DNA of 64,000 nucleotides. It comes from Paenibacillus methanolicus (GTDB lineage: Bacteria > Bacillota > Bacilli > Paenibacillales > Paenibacillaceae). Below, piece by piece: positions 45,409 to 53,622 of the stretch. Position 1 is the stretch's first letter; each line of letters starts with the position of its first letter. The notes beneath the pieces were generated by a model. It was not told the DNA's origin. It did not search any database and saw only the letters and a program-made list of their open reading frames with translations. Position numbers and translations under genes: made by a program. The DNA lies in contig NZ_VNHS01000004.1 in assembly GCF_008124765.1 (NCBI RefSeq), forward strand, positions 483,060 to 547,059, read 5' to 3'.

Positions 45409-46026
45409 GAATATCGCTCCTTTGGCGGGCTTTAAAGTTTCCTTCCAGTTTACGCGGCAGGTGTTGCGGAGATGCGAGTAATAGGGATTATAATTCAGCC
45501 GTATCCATATTCGATGAGGGCCTGCTGCGGTTATCGATATGTTTGGCAGATCGGAACGAGTCAGTTAATTACTGGATGCGTCAGTTATAAACATTGCCGC
45601 AGATGGACATTTTATTGGTACAGGGAAGAATGAAGAAATCAAGGATCATCAGGTAGCGGTCGTCAATTGATCCCATTTCTATGGTGTCGAGTATATAGCC
45701 TTCGAGATAATGTCAATCGAGCCGCCAATTGCCAACCCGAATTTTAACTAAGGCATCGAGGTGTTCGCCTATACGGCCGGTTCATGCAACGAAGTACTTG
45801 AATTTCAATTATGAATCACGTATGTCATGAAAGATGCTTCAACAGTAGTCTTGTTTTTATGTGAAAAAGCTTGCAATAAAATGACGGACATGGATTGCAA
45901 ACGAGTCGTCAAGCATGAAATAGTGACAAACTTGTTACGAATGTGAATATGGACTTGCCAGACAGACCGGTAAAAGCTAACATTAAGTTAATATAGGCTA
46001 CGTGCGAAAATAAGGAGGTCCCCCCT
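45409..46026. other. 618-base AT-richer intergenic stretch with possible gene relic
   Basis: This is the longest gene-free stretch and is visibly richer in A/T than its surroundings. Plus-strand translation from about 45574 gives INIAADGHFIGTGKNEEIK, then stops at about 45667 and 45748 with readable stretches between and after (EYIAFEIMSIEPPIANPNF; VFAYTAGSCNEVLEFQ). This could be a decayed gene or chance. The promoter of the next small gene is at its right end. Confidence 0.3.
45955..45983 (+). promoter_or_regulatory. Probable sigma-A promoter of the small membrane protein gene
   Basis: TTGCCA (45955-45960), 17 bases, TAACAT (45978-45983), 43 bases before the start codon. Confidence 0.5.
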
Positions 46027-46245
46027 ATGTTTTATCTCGCAGAGGAAGCTGCTGCGGAAGCGGCAACATCGACAAGTCTGTTCGATCCTTACGACATCGT
46101 GATGATTCTCTTTACGATCGTCATCTTAATCGGCCTCTTCCGTTTGGTGAAGCAGCGCAACAAGAATTATTTTGCGATCGGCTTCACGCTTGTGGCCGCC
46201 GCCGTGTTCCTGTTCTCGGACTTCGTCATGTTCCAAGGATGGTAA
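46027..46245 (+). CDS. Small membrane protein, DUF2759-like
   Basis: 72 residues with two membrane segments: about 24-42 (IVMILFTIVILIGLFRLV) and about 50-70 (FAIGFTLVAAAVFLFSDFVMF), separated by the basic turn KQRNKNY. The short polar N-terminus is acidic and Ala-rich. The shape resembles the DUF2759 family of Bacilli, of unknown function; this is a pattern judgement. A strong ribosome site (AAGGAGG) and flanking promoter and terminator support it as a real single gene. Confidence 0.72.
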   Translation: MFYLAEEAAAEAATSTSLFDPYDIVMILFTIVILIGLFRLVKQRNKNYFAIGFTLVAAAVFLFSDFVMFQGW

Positions 46246-46278
46246 TCGGTTAATCAAGAAACTAGCGTTACCCGATAT

Positions 46279-46320
46279 GCCGCCGGTACCCGGATTTCTC
46301 TGGATGCCGGCGGCTTTTCT
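46279..46320 (+). terminator. Terminator of the small membrane protein gene
   Basis: GCCGCCGG (46279-46286) pairs with CCGGCGGC (46307-46314), followed by TTTTCT. Confidence 0.8.
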
Positions 46321-46407
46321 ATGCTAAGCGGTACGACAAGCCCCATTGCGCAGCGGAGGTTCCTACCGCCGAACAATGGGGCTATTAGCGCTGCTATGAA
46401 GTTGGGC

Positions 46408-47376
46408 TTACACCCACCACATCTCGCCGAGTGGCTCGCGAATGAGAACCTGCTGCAGGTTTTGTACAGCCTTGGTGAAGCCTTCATCGACGGACATAAG
46501 ACCGTCTTCATGCTCGATGCTCACGACGTAATCGTAGCCGACCAGACGCAACGCGCTAATGATGTCCGCCCATGTTTTCATGTCGTGCCCGAAGCCGACC
46601 GTCCGGAACTGCCAAGCGCGGTCCAGCATGAGCGCGTACGACTGCATGTCCGTCACGCCGTGTTTGTTGACATTGATCGGATCGATCGACGTGTCCTTCG
46701 CGTGGAAGTGATGAATCGCGCCGGCGCGGCCGAGAATATGGATCGCTTGCACCGGATCGATGCCTTGCCACCACATATGGCTCGGATCGAGGTTGGCGCC
46801 GATGGCTTCGCCTGCGGCTTCGCGAAGACGGAGCAGCGTGGCTGGGCTGTGAACGGAGAAGCCGCCATGCAGCTCGAGACCGATTTTGACATTGTTCTCG
46901 GTCGCCAGTTTCGCGATCTCTGTCCAGTAAGGGATAACTTTCTCTTCCCACTGCCATTTCAGGATATCTTGGAAATCGTTGGGCCATGGCGCGACCGGCC
47001 AGTTCGGATATTTCGCGTCCTCGTGGTCGCCCGGGCAACCGGAGAACGTGTTGACGACCGGAACGCCGAGTTTGCCGGCGAGTACGATCGTTTTGCGGAT
47101 AATGGCGTCGTGCTCGCTAGCGATCGCTTTTTGCGGATGGAGCGGATTCGCGTGACAGCTGAGGGCGCTGATCGTCAGGCCGCGGGAGGAGACCGCTTCC
47201 TTGAACGCGTTCAGCTTGCTCTCGTCGGCCAACAGGACGTCCGGATCGCAATGCGCGTTGCCCGGATAGCCGCCTGTCCCGATTTCCACGGCTTCAAGGC
47301 CCTTCGAGGCGATATAGTCGAGTGCTTCTTCAAAAGGTTTCTGTGCAAATAGCACAGCGAAAACACCAAGTTTCAT
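46408..47376 (-). CDS. Sugar phosphate isomerase/epimerase, TIM-barrel (AP endonuclease 2 superfamily)
   Basis: 322 residues: MKLGVFAVLFAQKPFEEALDY, LEAVEIGTGGYPGNAHCDP, LSCHANPLHP, a metal-site Glu in KIGLELHGGFSVHSP, the Asp-x-His in NLDPSHMWWQGID and the late metal residues HFHAKDTSID and SIEHEDG. It should be a divalent-metal enzyme acting on a keto sugar, inositol derivative or similar; the exact substrate is not visible. The ATG at 47376 has GGGAGG 9-10 bases upstream; the frame is open beyond, over the promoter. A cre-like site at 47496 suggests carbon catabolite control. Confidence 0.87.
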   Translation of the reverse strand: MKLGVFAVLFAQKPFEEALDYIASKGLEAVEIGTGGYPGNAHCDPDVLLADESKLNAFKEAVSSRGLTISALSCHANPLHPQKAIASEHDAIIRKTIVLAGKLGVPVVNTFSGCPGDHEDAKYPNWPVAPWPNDFQDILKWQWEEKVIPYWTEIAKLATENNVKIGLELHGGFSVHSPATLLRLREAAGEAIGANLDPSHMWWQGIDPVQAIHILGRAGAIHHFHAKDTSIDPINVNKHGVTDMQSYALMLDRAWQFRTVGFGHDMKTWADIISALRLVGYDYVVSIEHEDGLMSVDEGFTKAVQNLQQVLIREPLGEMWWV

Positions 47377-47418
47377 GGATCCAAAAACCTCCCAAAATGA
47401 GTATGCAAGAATGGATTC

Positions 47419-47424
47419 ATTATA
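47419..47424 (-). promoter_or_regulatory. Extended -10 promoter of the isomerase gene
   Basis: On the minus strand, TG-C-TATAAT is an extended -10. No good -35 is seen. It lies 43 bases upstream of the start codon. Confidence 0.5.
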
Positions 47425-47495
47425 GCATGACCTGGCGGACGGCATAGCGATCAACGGACAGAATGGCAAAATCACACAATAAGTGGGCAAAAAGA

Positions 47496-47509
47496 TAAAA
47501 GCGCTGTCA
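47496..47509 (-). promoter_or_regulatory. cre-like site (CcpA) upstream of the isomerase gene
   Basis: TAAAAGCGCTGTCA (plus strand) matches 12 of 14 positions of the Bacillus cre consensus TGWAARCGYTWNCW. It lies about 75-90 bases upstream of the extended -10 of the minus-strand isomerase gene and about 120 bases before the TTGGTT of the divergent protease gene. Confidence 0.45.
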
Positions 47510-47630
47510 TAAAAGCTCTTATAAAGAAAGTAGAAACTATCGGTTATAGATTCTATGATCGTGATTGAGTTTATCTAAGTTTGATAGTACAACTATAGGA
47601 ATAAGATGGTCTAATTGGGATCAATAATTA

Positions 47631-47660
47631 TTGGTTCTCGGTACATGGGAATAGTATAAT
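47631..47660 (+). promoter_or_regulatory. Sigma-A promoter of the secreted protease gene
   Basis: TTGGTT (47631-47636), 18 bases, perfect TATAAT (47655-47660), 38 bases before the start codon. The 47425-47630 part of this gap shows only the cre-like site. Confidence 0.65.
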
Positions 47661-47697
47661 TCTAATTAATTCGTTGGTAGGATGGAGAGTAAAGAGA

Positions 47698-48828
47698 ATG
47701 GGTCTAATGGAGTTGTTAAGTACGAGGGCGAAATGGGCTCGAGTTACAGCCTTAACAGTGGCAGGAACAGCGGTACTATCGGGGTTTGCTATGGTAGGCA
47801 ACGCATATGCTCCTACCGGCACCTTCGAGGCAAAAATGATCGGTGGAGAAGTATACGTCAAGGCAAGTTCCGTGACTAAAGTATTAGGCGGATCGGGGAG
47901 TTATAATGCCAAAACTGGAACTTATTCCTACACCGCAGCCAATCCGATCCCAGCCGTGATCGGCAAGGTATCGCCGTCGGTGGTCGGCATTATCGGCAAA
48001 CCGCTCGGTTATGACGATAGATACGCGCTTTCGCACGGAACCGGCGTCATTTGGAAGTCGGATGGTTGGATCGTTACGAACGCGCATGTCGTGAAGGATA
48101 TGGCCTATTTGGCCGTAGTCACCTCGGATGGCAAGGAATATGAAGGAAAGCGCGTGTACTATGACGAGAAGAGCGACCTGGCAATGGTCAAAATAGCCGC
48201 GAAAAACTTAAAGCCGGCTGTGTTTGCCGCTTCGCCGCTTAAGTTGGAAGTGGGCGAAAGCGTCATCGCGATCGGCACGCCGGTATCCTTTACGCTGCGC
48301 AACACCGCGACAACGGGAATTCTAAGCGGGATGAACCGATCGACCGGTTCAGATTACAAGCTGCTGCAGACGGATGCCGCGATTAACCCCGGGAACAGCG
48401 GTGGCCCGCTGGTGAACCTCAAGGGCGAAGTCATCGGCATCAACTCCATGAAATTCGTCAGCGATGGCGTAGAGAGCCTGGGCTTTTCGATTCCGACCGA
48501 TACCGTTCGTTATGTGATTCAGCATTTCTTCAAATACGGCAAAGTGAACCGGGCTTCGCTCGGCGTCGAACTGGAAGAAAGCTGGTCGGCCATTGTCGGA
48601 CTGCCGTCCTCCGATCCGCTTACGATCAAAAACGTCAAGTCCGATGCGGCCGTGAAGTCCGGGCTGAAGTCCGGCGATGCGTTGTTCGCGATCGCCGGAC
48701 AGCAGGTCACGTCTTTGGTGGACGTGACCGAGACACTGAAAGCTTTCATCCCTGGCCAGCAGGTAGAGGTGCTCGTGCAATCGGGCGGTTCGCTCGTCAC
48801 GCGCAAACTGACGCTTAGCGCAGGTTGA
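47698..48828 (+). CDS. Secreted trypsin-like serine protease with stalk-like N-terminus and PDZ domain (HtrA type)
   Basis: 376 residues. A signal peptide (about 1-39, ending NAYA) is followed by a short segment (EAKMIGGEVYVKASSVTKVLGGSGSY, about 44-72) that resembles one repeat of the copper-amine-oxidase-like stalk domain. The protease has catalytic His130 (TNAHVV), Asp160 (SDLAMVK) and Ser234 (GNSGGPL). A PDZ domain covers about 285-376. HtrA enzymes degrade misfolded envelope proteins; here release to the wall or medium is likely, as the signal seems cleavable. The start at 47698 follows GGAGAG. A second stalk-domain gene follows 38 bases later, probably co-transcribed. Confidence 0.87.
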   Translation: MGLMELLSTRAKWARVTALTVAGTAVLSGFAMVGNAYAPTGTFEAKMIGGEVYVKASSVTKVLGGSGSYNAKTGTYSYTAANPIPAVIGKVSPSVVGIIGKPLGYDDRYALSHGTGVIWKSDGWIVTNAHVVKDMAYLAVVTSDGKEYEGKRVYYDEKSDLAMVKIAAKNLKPAVFAASPLKLEVGESVIAIGTPVSFTLRNTATTGILSGMNRSTGSDYKLLQTDAAINPGNSGGPLVNLKGEVIGINSMKFVSDGVESLGFSIPTDTVRYVIQHFFKYGKVNRASLGVELEESWSAIVGLPSSDPLTIKNVKSDAAVKSGLKSGDALFAIAGQQVTSLVDVTETLKAFIPGQQVEVLVQSGGSLVTRKLTLSAG

Positions 48829-48866
48829 TAGAATAGATTACAGAGAGATTGGGAGAGGTTGTTTTT

Positions 48867-50762
48867 ATGTTAAAACGTTGGGCTGTACTTTTTACATTAG
48901 CCTGCATGGTTTTGGGCATCATGCCCGTCGCGGCGGACGCGGCATCGGCCAAAGTGGTCGTGCAATTATCGGTTGGCAGCGGTGTCGTGACGATTAACGG
49001 AGCGACGTCGGCGATTCAGAAGCCGTACCAAGCGAACGGCACGACGCTTGTTCCGCTTAGTGTGATTACGAAGGCTTTCGGCGCCGGACTTAAGCTCGAG
49101 AAAAATAAAATCATTACCCTGACTTACAACAAGACGAAGGTCGTATTGACTATCGGTAGTAAAACCGTTCAGGTGAATGGCAAGGCGTCGGCCATCGCGA
49201 TCGCCCCGACCGTCGTTAATAACGTGACGATGGTGCCATTGCGGGTTATCGCGCAGGCGTTCGGCGCGGCGATCAGCACGAACGGCAAACAGATCATCAT
49301 CGTCGGCACGCCGGCTGGCGTTTCCTCGTCGGCGGGCGGACAAGAAGGATCGACTGGTATTAACGTGGATGCGGGCAAAACATCTGTCGGAGACAGCTAC
49401 TTCGGCTGGTCCATGAGCTATCCATCAGACCTAACAATGAGTTTCCAGACGGATAATGGCGACGCGACGGTATGGTCGAATATCAGCGAGAATGCAAGCA
49501 TTATCGTGAATATCGCTCCGATTGATCAGGCGTATACCAAAGAAGAGATCCGAGATTTCATCTTCGGCATGACGCCGGAGGACGCGTTCATTCTCGAGAA
49601 GAAGACGATCACGACCGGCGGCGCGGAATTTGAGAAAATGGTTGTTAAGACACGCGACGGCTGGTTCTATGAATTCCGCGCGATCCAGCAAAACAACCGT
49701 ATTTATATCATCGCGGCCGGTGTTAAATCCGCAACACGCGACGGGCTTAACAAGTATCAGTCCGTGCTTGACAGTTTCAAACTATCGTTTGACGCATCGA
49801 ATGCATCACTCAAAGATATTACCAAAGTGAAGGATGGCTACATGGTCGTGGCGGACCAAGATTACGGCTTGACGATGCAGACACCTGCTGATTGGGTACG
49901 CGATGACGAGTCCCCATACCCTGATTTCGGTAATGAGGATTACTCGTTCACTTTCCGGGTGTACTCCGCCGTGTCTGGCCAGACACTGGAGCAGTGGGTA
50001 ACGAAGGAACGAACGGACCTGGAAGCTTATTTTGCGGCCAACTACATTCGCAACGTGAGCGAAAGCACGATCGAAATCGGTAATGGCCCAGCAAGAGTCC
50101 TGAGCTTCGAGTACACGTACGATCAGAAGGAATGGTTTACGAACCATGAGATCTATTATATCGAAGACGAACATAAGTATATGGCATCCTATTTCTACCC
50201 TAGTAACATCGCGGTTGCCGGGGATGTACTTTACAAGCAGATCGCGCCAACGCTGGAGATCGACACGGAGAGCGTGGACGCGAACTTCAGCGAGATCGAA
50301 GACACGAGCGACAGCACGGCGACCGTAACCAAAACCAGTCGCAAATACGGGTACTCGATCACGTTGCCGGAAACTTGGTTTGGAATTGAGAAGGACTTCG
50401 AACAATCGATGGTCCAATATGGAACGCCTTACGGAATCTTCGTCATCGATATCGCGGACGAGGGCATGAGTGCCTCTGATTTTAGTCGAGTGCTCCCGCA
50501 GTACGTCGCGAACAGCTCGGAAATGACTAGCGCCGGGGCTACCGTCAAAGACAATACTCAATTTACGGTGAACGGCAGAACATTCTACAAAATCGTCATT
50601 GAAGTTCCAAGACCGGATGAGGATTTGAACCCGTACGTCTCGACCTACTACGTGACGGAGAAGAACGGGAAAGTCGCCGTTATGATGACAACGATTTATA
50701 TGGCTAATGATACGCCGGCTAACAGAGAGAAAATCGAGAATGTCGTGAAGTCCTTTACGTAA
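48867..50762 (+). CDS. Secreted copper-amine-oxidase-like stalk domain protein with three PsbP/Mog1-like repeats
   Basis: 631 residues. Signal peptide LKRWAVLFTLACMVLGIMPVAADAAS. Two stalk repeats lie at about 30-145 (NGTTLVPLSVITKAFGAGL and NNVTMVPLRVIAQAFGAAI); such domains are common on Paenibacillus exoproteins and are usually not oxidases. Then come three similar modules beginning near residues 175, 330 and 492 (YFGWSMSYPSDL, DYGLTMQTPADW, KYGYSITLPETW), each about 150 residues and patterned like PsbP/Mog1 folds. No catalytic motif is seen; a binding role at the cell surface is inferred. GGGAGAGG lies 8 bases before the ATG. Confidence 0.8.
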   Translation: MLKRWAVLFTLACMVLGIMPVAADAASAKVVVQLSVGSGVVTINGATSAIQKPYQANGTTLVPLSVITKAFGAGLKLEKNKIITLTYNKTKVVLTIGSKTVQVNGKASAIAIAPTVVNNVTMVPLRVIAQAFGAAISTNGKQIIIVGTPAGVSSSAGGQEGSTGINVDAGKTSVGDSYFGWSMSYPSDLTMSFQTDNGDATVWSNISENASIIVNIAPIDQAYTKEEIRDFIFGMTPEDAFILEKKTITTGGAEFEKMVVKTRDGWFYEFRAIQQNNRIYIIAAGVKSATRDGLNKYQSVLDSFKLSFDASNASLKDITKVKDGYMVVADQDYGLTMQTPADWVRDDESPYPDFGNEDYSFTFRVYSAVSGQTLEQWVTKERTDLEAYFAANYIRNVSESTIEIGNGPARVLSFEYTYDQKEWFTNHEIYYIEDEHKYMASYFYPSNIAVAGDVLYKQIAPTLEIDTESVDANFSEIEDTSDSTATVTKTSRKYGYSITLPETWFGIEKDFEQSMVQYGTPYGIFVIDIADEGMSASDFSRVLPQYVANSSEMTSAGATVKDNTQFTVNGRTFYKIVIEVPRPDEDLNPYVSTYYVTEKNGKVAVMMTTIYMANDTPANREKIENVVKSFT

Positions 50763-50772
50763 GCAATCAGTA

Positions 50773-50811
50773 ACCGCTCGTTTCGGGTTTGGCCCGAACG
50801 AGCGGTTTTTG
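50773..50811 (+). terminator. Terminator of the protease-stalk operon
   Basis: ACCGCTCGTT-T-CGGG pairs with CCCG-AACGAGCGGT around TTTGG, followed by TTTTT. Confidence 0.92.
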
Positions 50812-50981
50812 CGTTGCCAATGTGCAGCGTAAGTGTGATCACGGACCTATGGTGGTTTGGTGTCTGCATATGGCGTTCACAGTCAGATTGGGTCGGTTGG
50901 AAACGGCTGTCGGTGGAATCAACCGCGGCACTCTGGTACACTTAGAAGAATAGCAATGGACAAAGGGTGGCGGATTACAAG

Positions 50982-53510
50982 ATGAGTACTATAACGCGCG
51001 CAGACGTTGAACTGCTCGCGCCGGCAGGCGATTGGGACTGCATGCGTGCGGCGGTGGCGAATGGCGCAGATGCGATATTTTTCGGCGTGGAGAAGTTTAA
51101 TGCGCGGGCAAGAGCGAACAACTTTCAAATGAGCGAGCTGCCGGAGATCATGGCGTTCCTGCATAGCTATGGCGTGAAAGGATTTCTCACCTTCAATATA
51201 CTCGTGTTCGAAGACGAGCTGCGCGAGGCGAAGCGGCTGATCGAAGCGTGCATCGACGCGGGCGTCGACGCGGTGATCGTGCAGGATTTGGGGCTGGTGA
51301 AGCTCATTCGCGAGATGTCGCCGGATTTCCCGATCCACGGTTCGACCCAGATGACGATTACGTCGCCGGAGGCTGTAGAATTTACCAAGCCGTTTAATAT
51401 GGAACGCGTGGTGCTGGGCCGTGAGAACAATCTGAAGCAAATTAAGACGATCGGCGATCAGGCGAAGCTGCCGATGGAAGTATTCGTTCACGGCGCCTTG
51501 TGCGTGTCGTATTCGGGTCAATGCTTGACATCCGAAATGTGGGGCGGCCGTTCGGCCAACCGCGGCGAGTGCGCGCAGGCGTGCCGGCTGCCGTACGACC
51601 TGATGGTCGACGGAGAGCAGAAGCCGATGGGCGATGTGGCCTACTTGCTATCGCCGAAGGATTTGGCCGCGATCGACATCATGCCGGAGCTGATCGAAGC
51701 GGGCGTCACCTCTTTCAAAATCGAAGGCAGACTGAAGAGTCCGGAATACGTGGCGAACGTCGTGAGCAAATATCGCGCCGCGATCGACCGGTATTTCGAC
51801 GGCGACCGTTCGGCCCCGTCCAAGCAGGAGATCGAGGAGCTGCAGCAGAGCTTCTCGCGCGGATTTACGCATGGCTTCCTGAAGGGCACGAATAACAAAA
51901 TGCTCGTCGAAGGCACGTTTCCGAAAAGCCGCGGCGTCTATCTCGGACGCGTCGAGCGCGTGCTGCGCGACGCGGTCGTCTGCCGAATCGAAACGCCGCT
52001 CAAACGCGGAGATGGCATCGTGTTCGACGCCGGCGACCCGACTAAGAAAGAAGAAGGCGGCCGGATTTACGATTTGCGCCGCCAAGGCGTGAAGATCGAG
52101 GGCGAAGCCCAGGACGGCACCATGCTGGAGATCGTGCCGGGCCGCAATGACGTCGACCTGCGCAGAGTGCATGTCGGCGACCGGATTTGGAAGACGAACG
52201 ATCCGGCGCTCGACAAGCGGCTTCGCGCCACGTTCGAGACCGAGAAGCCGTACCGGGTGTTCCCGCTTCGGGTGAAGGTGCTGGGCACGCTCGGCCAGCC
52301 GCTCAAGACGTGGTGGACGGATGTCGAGAAAGGCACGACCGTGGAGGTCGTCTCCGAGCTGGAGTTGGAAGCCGCGCAGAAGCGCCCGATGGATATCGCG
52401 CTGCTGGAAGAGCAATTCGGACGTCTCGGCGGCACGCTCTATCAATTGGACAAATTGGACGCCGAACTCCAAGGCGACCTGATCGTGCCGGTTCGCGAGT
52501 TGAACCGGATGCGGCGCGTGGCGGTGGAGCAGCTGGCCGGCGAACGTCCGAAACCACCGGTTTACGTGAAGCACGAAGTCGATGTGTATGCCGATGCCGA
52601 AGCGCGTCAGCGCCGGGACGTGCTCCCGATGCCGACGCCTCAGGCGGCGGCATCCCGCCTAACGGCGCTTTGCCGGACGCTGCCGCAGGTCGAAGCGGCC
52701 GTTCGCTCCGGCGTGGGAATGGTTTACGCGGATTTCGAGTTTATTAAGCAGTTCCCGGCTGCGCTGGAGATTGCGCGCCAGGCGGGCAAGCCGATCGCGT
52801 TGGCCACGCCGCGCATTCATATGCCGGGCGAGAACGGTTACCACGCCAACATTCTGAAGCTGGCGCCGGATGCGGTACTCGTTCGGAATACGGGGGCGCT
52901 GTATTATTACATGCGCGCCCGGGCGGAACGCGGCGGGGAAGGGTTTCCGCGTTTAATCGGCGACTTCTCGCTGAATATCGCCAATCATAAAGCGGCGGAT
53001 TTGTTCCTCGAAGCGGGCTGCGATTACGTGACGCCTTCTTACGATTTGAACGTTCAGCAAATGTTCGACCTGCTAGGCCGCTCGAATACGTCCCAAATGG
53101 AAGTGGTTATCCATCAGCATTTGCCGATGTTCCATACCGAACATTGCGTGTACTGCACCTTCATGAGCGAAGGCACGGATTACACGAACTGCGGCCGGCC
53201 GTGCGAAGAACAGCGCGCTTCCCTCCGCGACCGGATCGGCATGTCGCATCCGGTGCGCGTCGACGAAGGATGCCGCAATACCGTGTACAACGCCATCGAG
53301 CAATCCGGCGCCGAATACTTGCGTCAATTCGCGGATCTTGGCGTGGGTTCCTTCCGAATCGAGTTTTTGGAAGAAACCGCTGAGAAGGTAGAGGAGGTCA
53401 TCGGTCTATATACCGATGCGCTCGGCGGACGAATTAACGGCACCCAAGTATGGAGAAGTTTGAAAGCGATCAATCAGCTCGGCGTAACGCGCGGACAGCT
53501 GGTGAAGTAA
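50982..53510 (+). CDS. U32 family protein with DUF3656-type extension (RlhA-like)
   Basis: 842 residues. It starts ELLAPAGDWDCMRAAVANGADAIFFG and has the U32 signature EVFVHGALCVSYSGQCLTS, the cysteine set GECAQACRLPYDL, a central beta-barrel-like region and a distal CVYCTFMSEGTDYTNCGRPCEEQ cluster likely to hold an Fe-S centre. E. coli RlhA (YdcP) has the same U32-DUF3656 build and hydroxylates 23S rRNA C2501, so RNA hydroxylation is a better guess than proteolysis. The ATG at 50982 is 11 bases from AAAGGGTGG; the GTG at 50967 overlaps that site. Confidence 0.85.
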   Translation: MSTITRADVELLAPAGDWDCMRAAVANGADAIFFGVEKFNARARANNFQMSELPEIMAFLHSYGVKGFLTFNILVFEDELREAKRLIEACIDAGVDAVIVQDLGLVKLIREMSPDFPIHGSTQMTITSPEAVEFTKPFNMERVVLGRENNLKQIKTIGDQAKLPMEVFVHGALCVSYSGQCLTSEMWGGRSANRGECAQACRLPYDLMVDGEQKPMGDVAYLLSPKDLAAIDIMPELIEAGVTSFKIEGRLKSPEYVANVVSKYRAAIDRYFDGDRSAPSKQEIEELQQSFSRGFTHGFLKGTNNKMLVEGTFPKSRGVYLGRVERVLRDAVVCRIETPLKRGDGIVFDAGDPTKKEEGGRIYDLRRQGVKIEGEAQDGTMLEIVPGRNDVDLRRVHVGDRIWKTNDPALDKRLRATFETEKPYRVFPLRVKVLGTLGQPLKTWWTDVEKGTTVEVVSELELEAAQKRPMDIALLEEQFGRLGGTLYQLDKLDAELQGDLIVPVRELNRMRRVAVEQLAGERPKPPVYVKHEVDVYADAEARQRRDVLPMPTPQAAASRLTALCRTLPQVEAAVRSGVGMVYADFEFIKQFPAALEIARQAGKPIALATPRIHMPGENGYHANILKLAPDAVLVRNTGALYYYMRARAERGGEGFPRLIGDFSLNIANHKAADLFLEAGCDYVTPSYDLNVQQMFDLLGRSNTSQMEVVIHQHLPMFHTEHCVYCTFMSEGTDYTNCGRPCEEQRASLRDRIGMSHPVRVDEGCRNTVYNAIEQSGAEYLRQFADLGVGSFRIEFLEETAEKVEEVIGLYTDALGGRINGTQVWRSLKAINQLGVTRGQLVK

Positions 53511-53520
53511 CGATAAGATG

Positions 53521-53547
53521 AGCGGGGGCCGCGGTCCCCGCTTTTTT
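53521..53547 (+). terminator. Terminator of the U32 gene
   Basis: AGCGGGG (53521-53527) pairs with CCCCGCT (53536-53542), followed by six T residues. Confidence 0.88.
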
Positions 53548-53622
53548 GCGTCCGGATAGCAAGACTTTGGCGCGACAGGCAGGTATTTTGGCGTATGGAG
53601 GCGAAATAGAGGAGAGATTACA

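Noticed and set aside
46027..46245. csbA, expected near uvrBA from Bacillus synteny
   Set aside because: The size is similar, but the sequence pattern does not resemble CsbA as I remember it; DUF2759-like is a better description.
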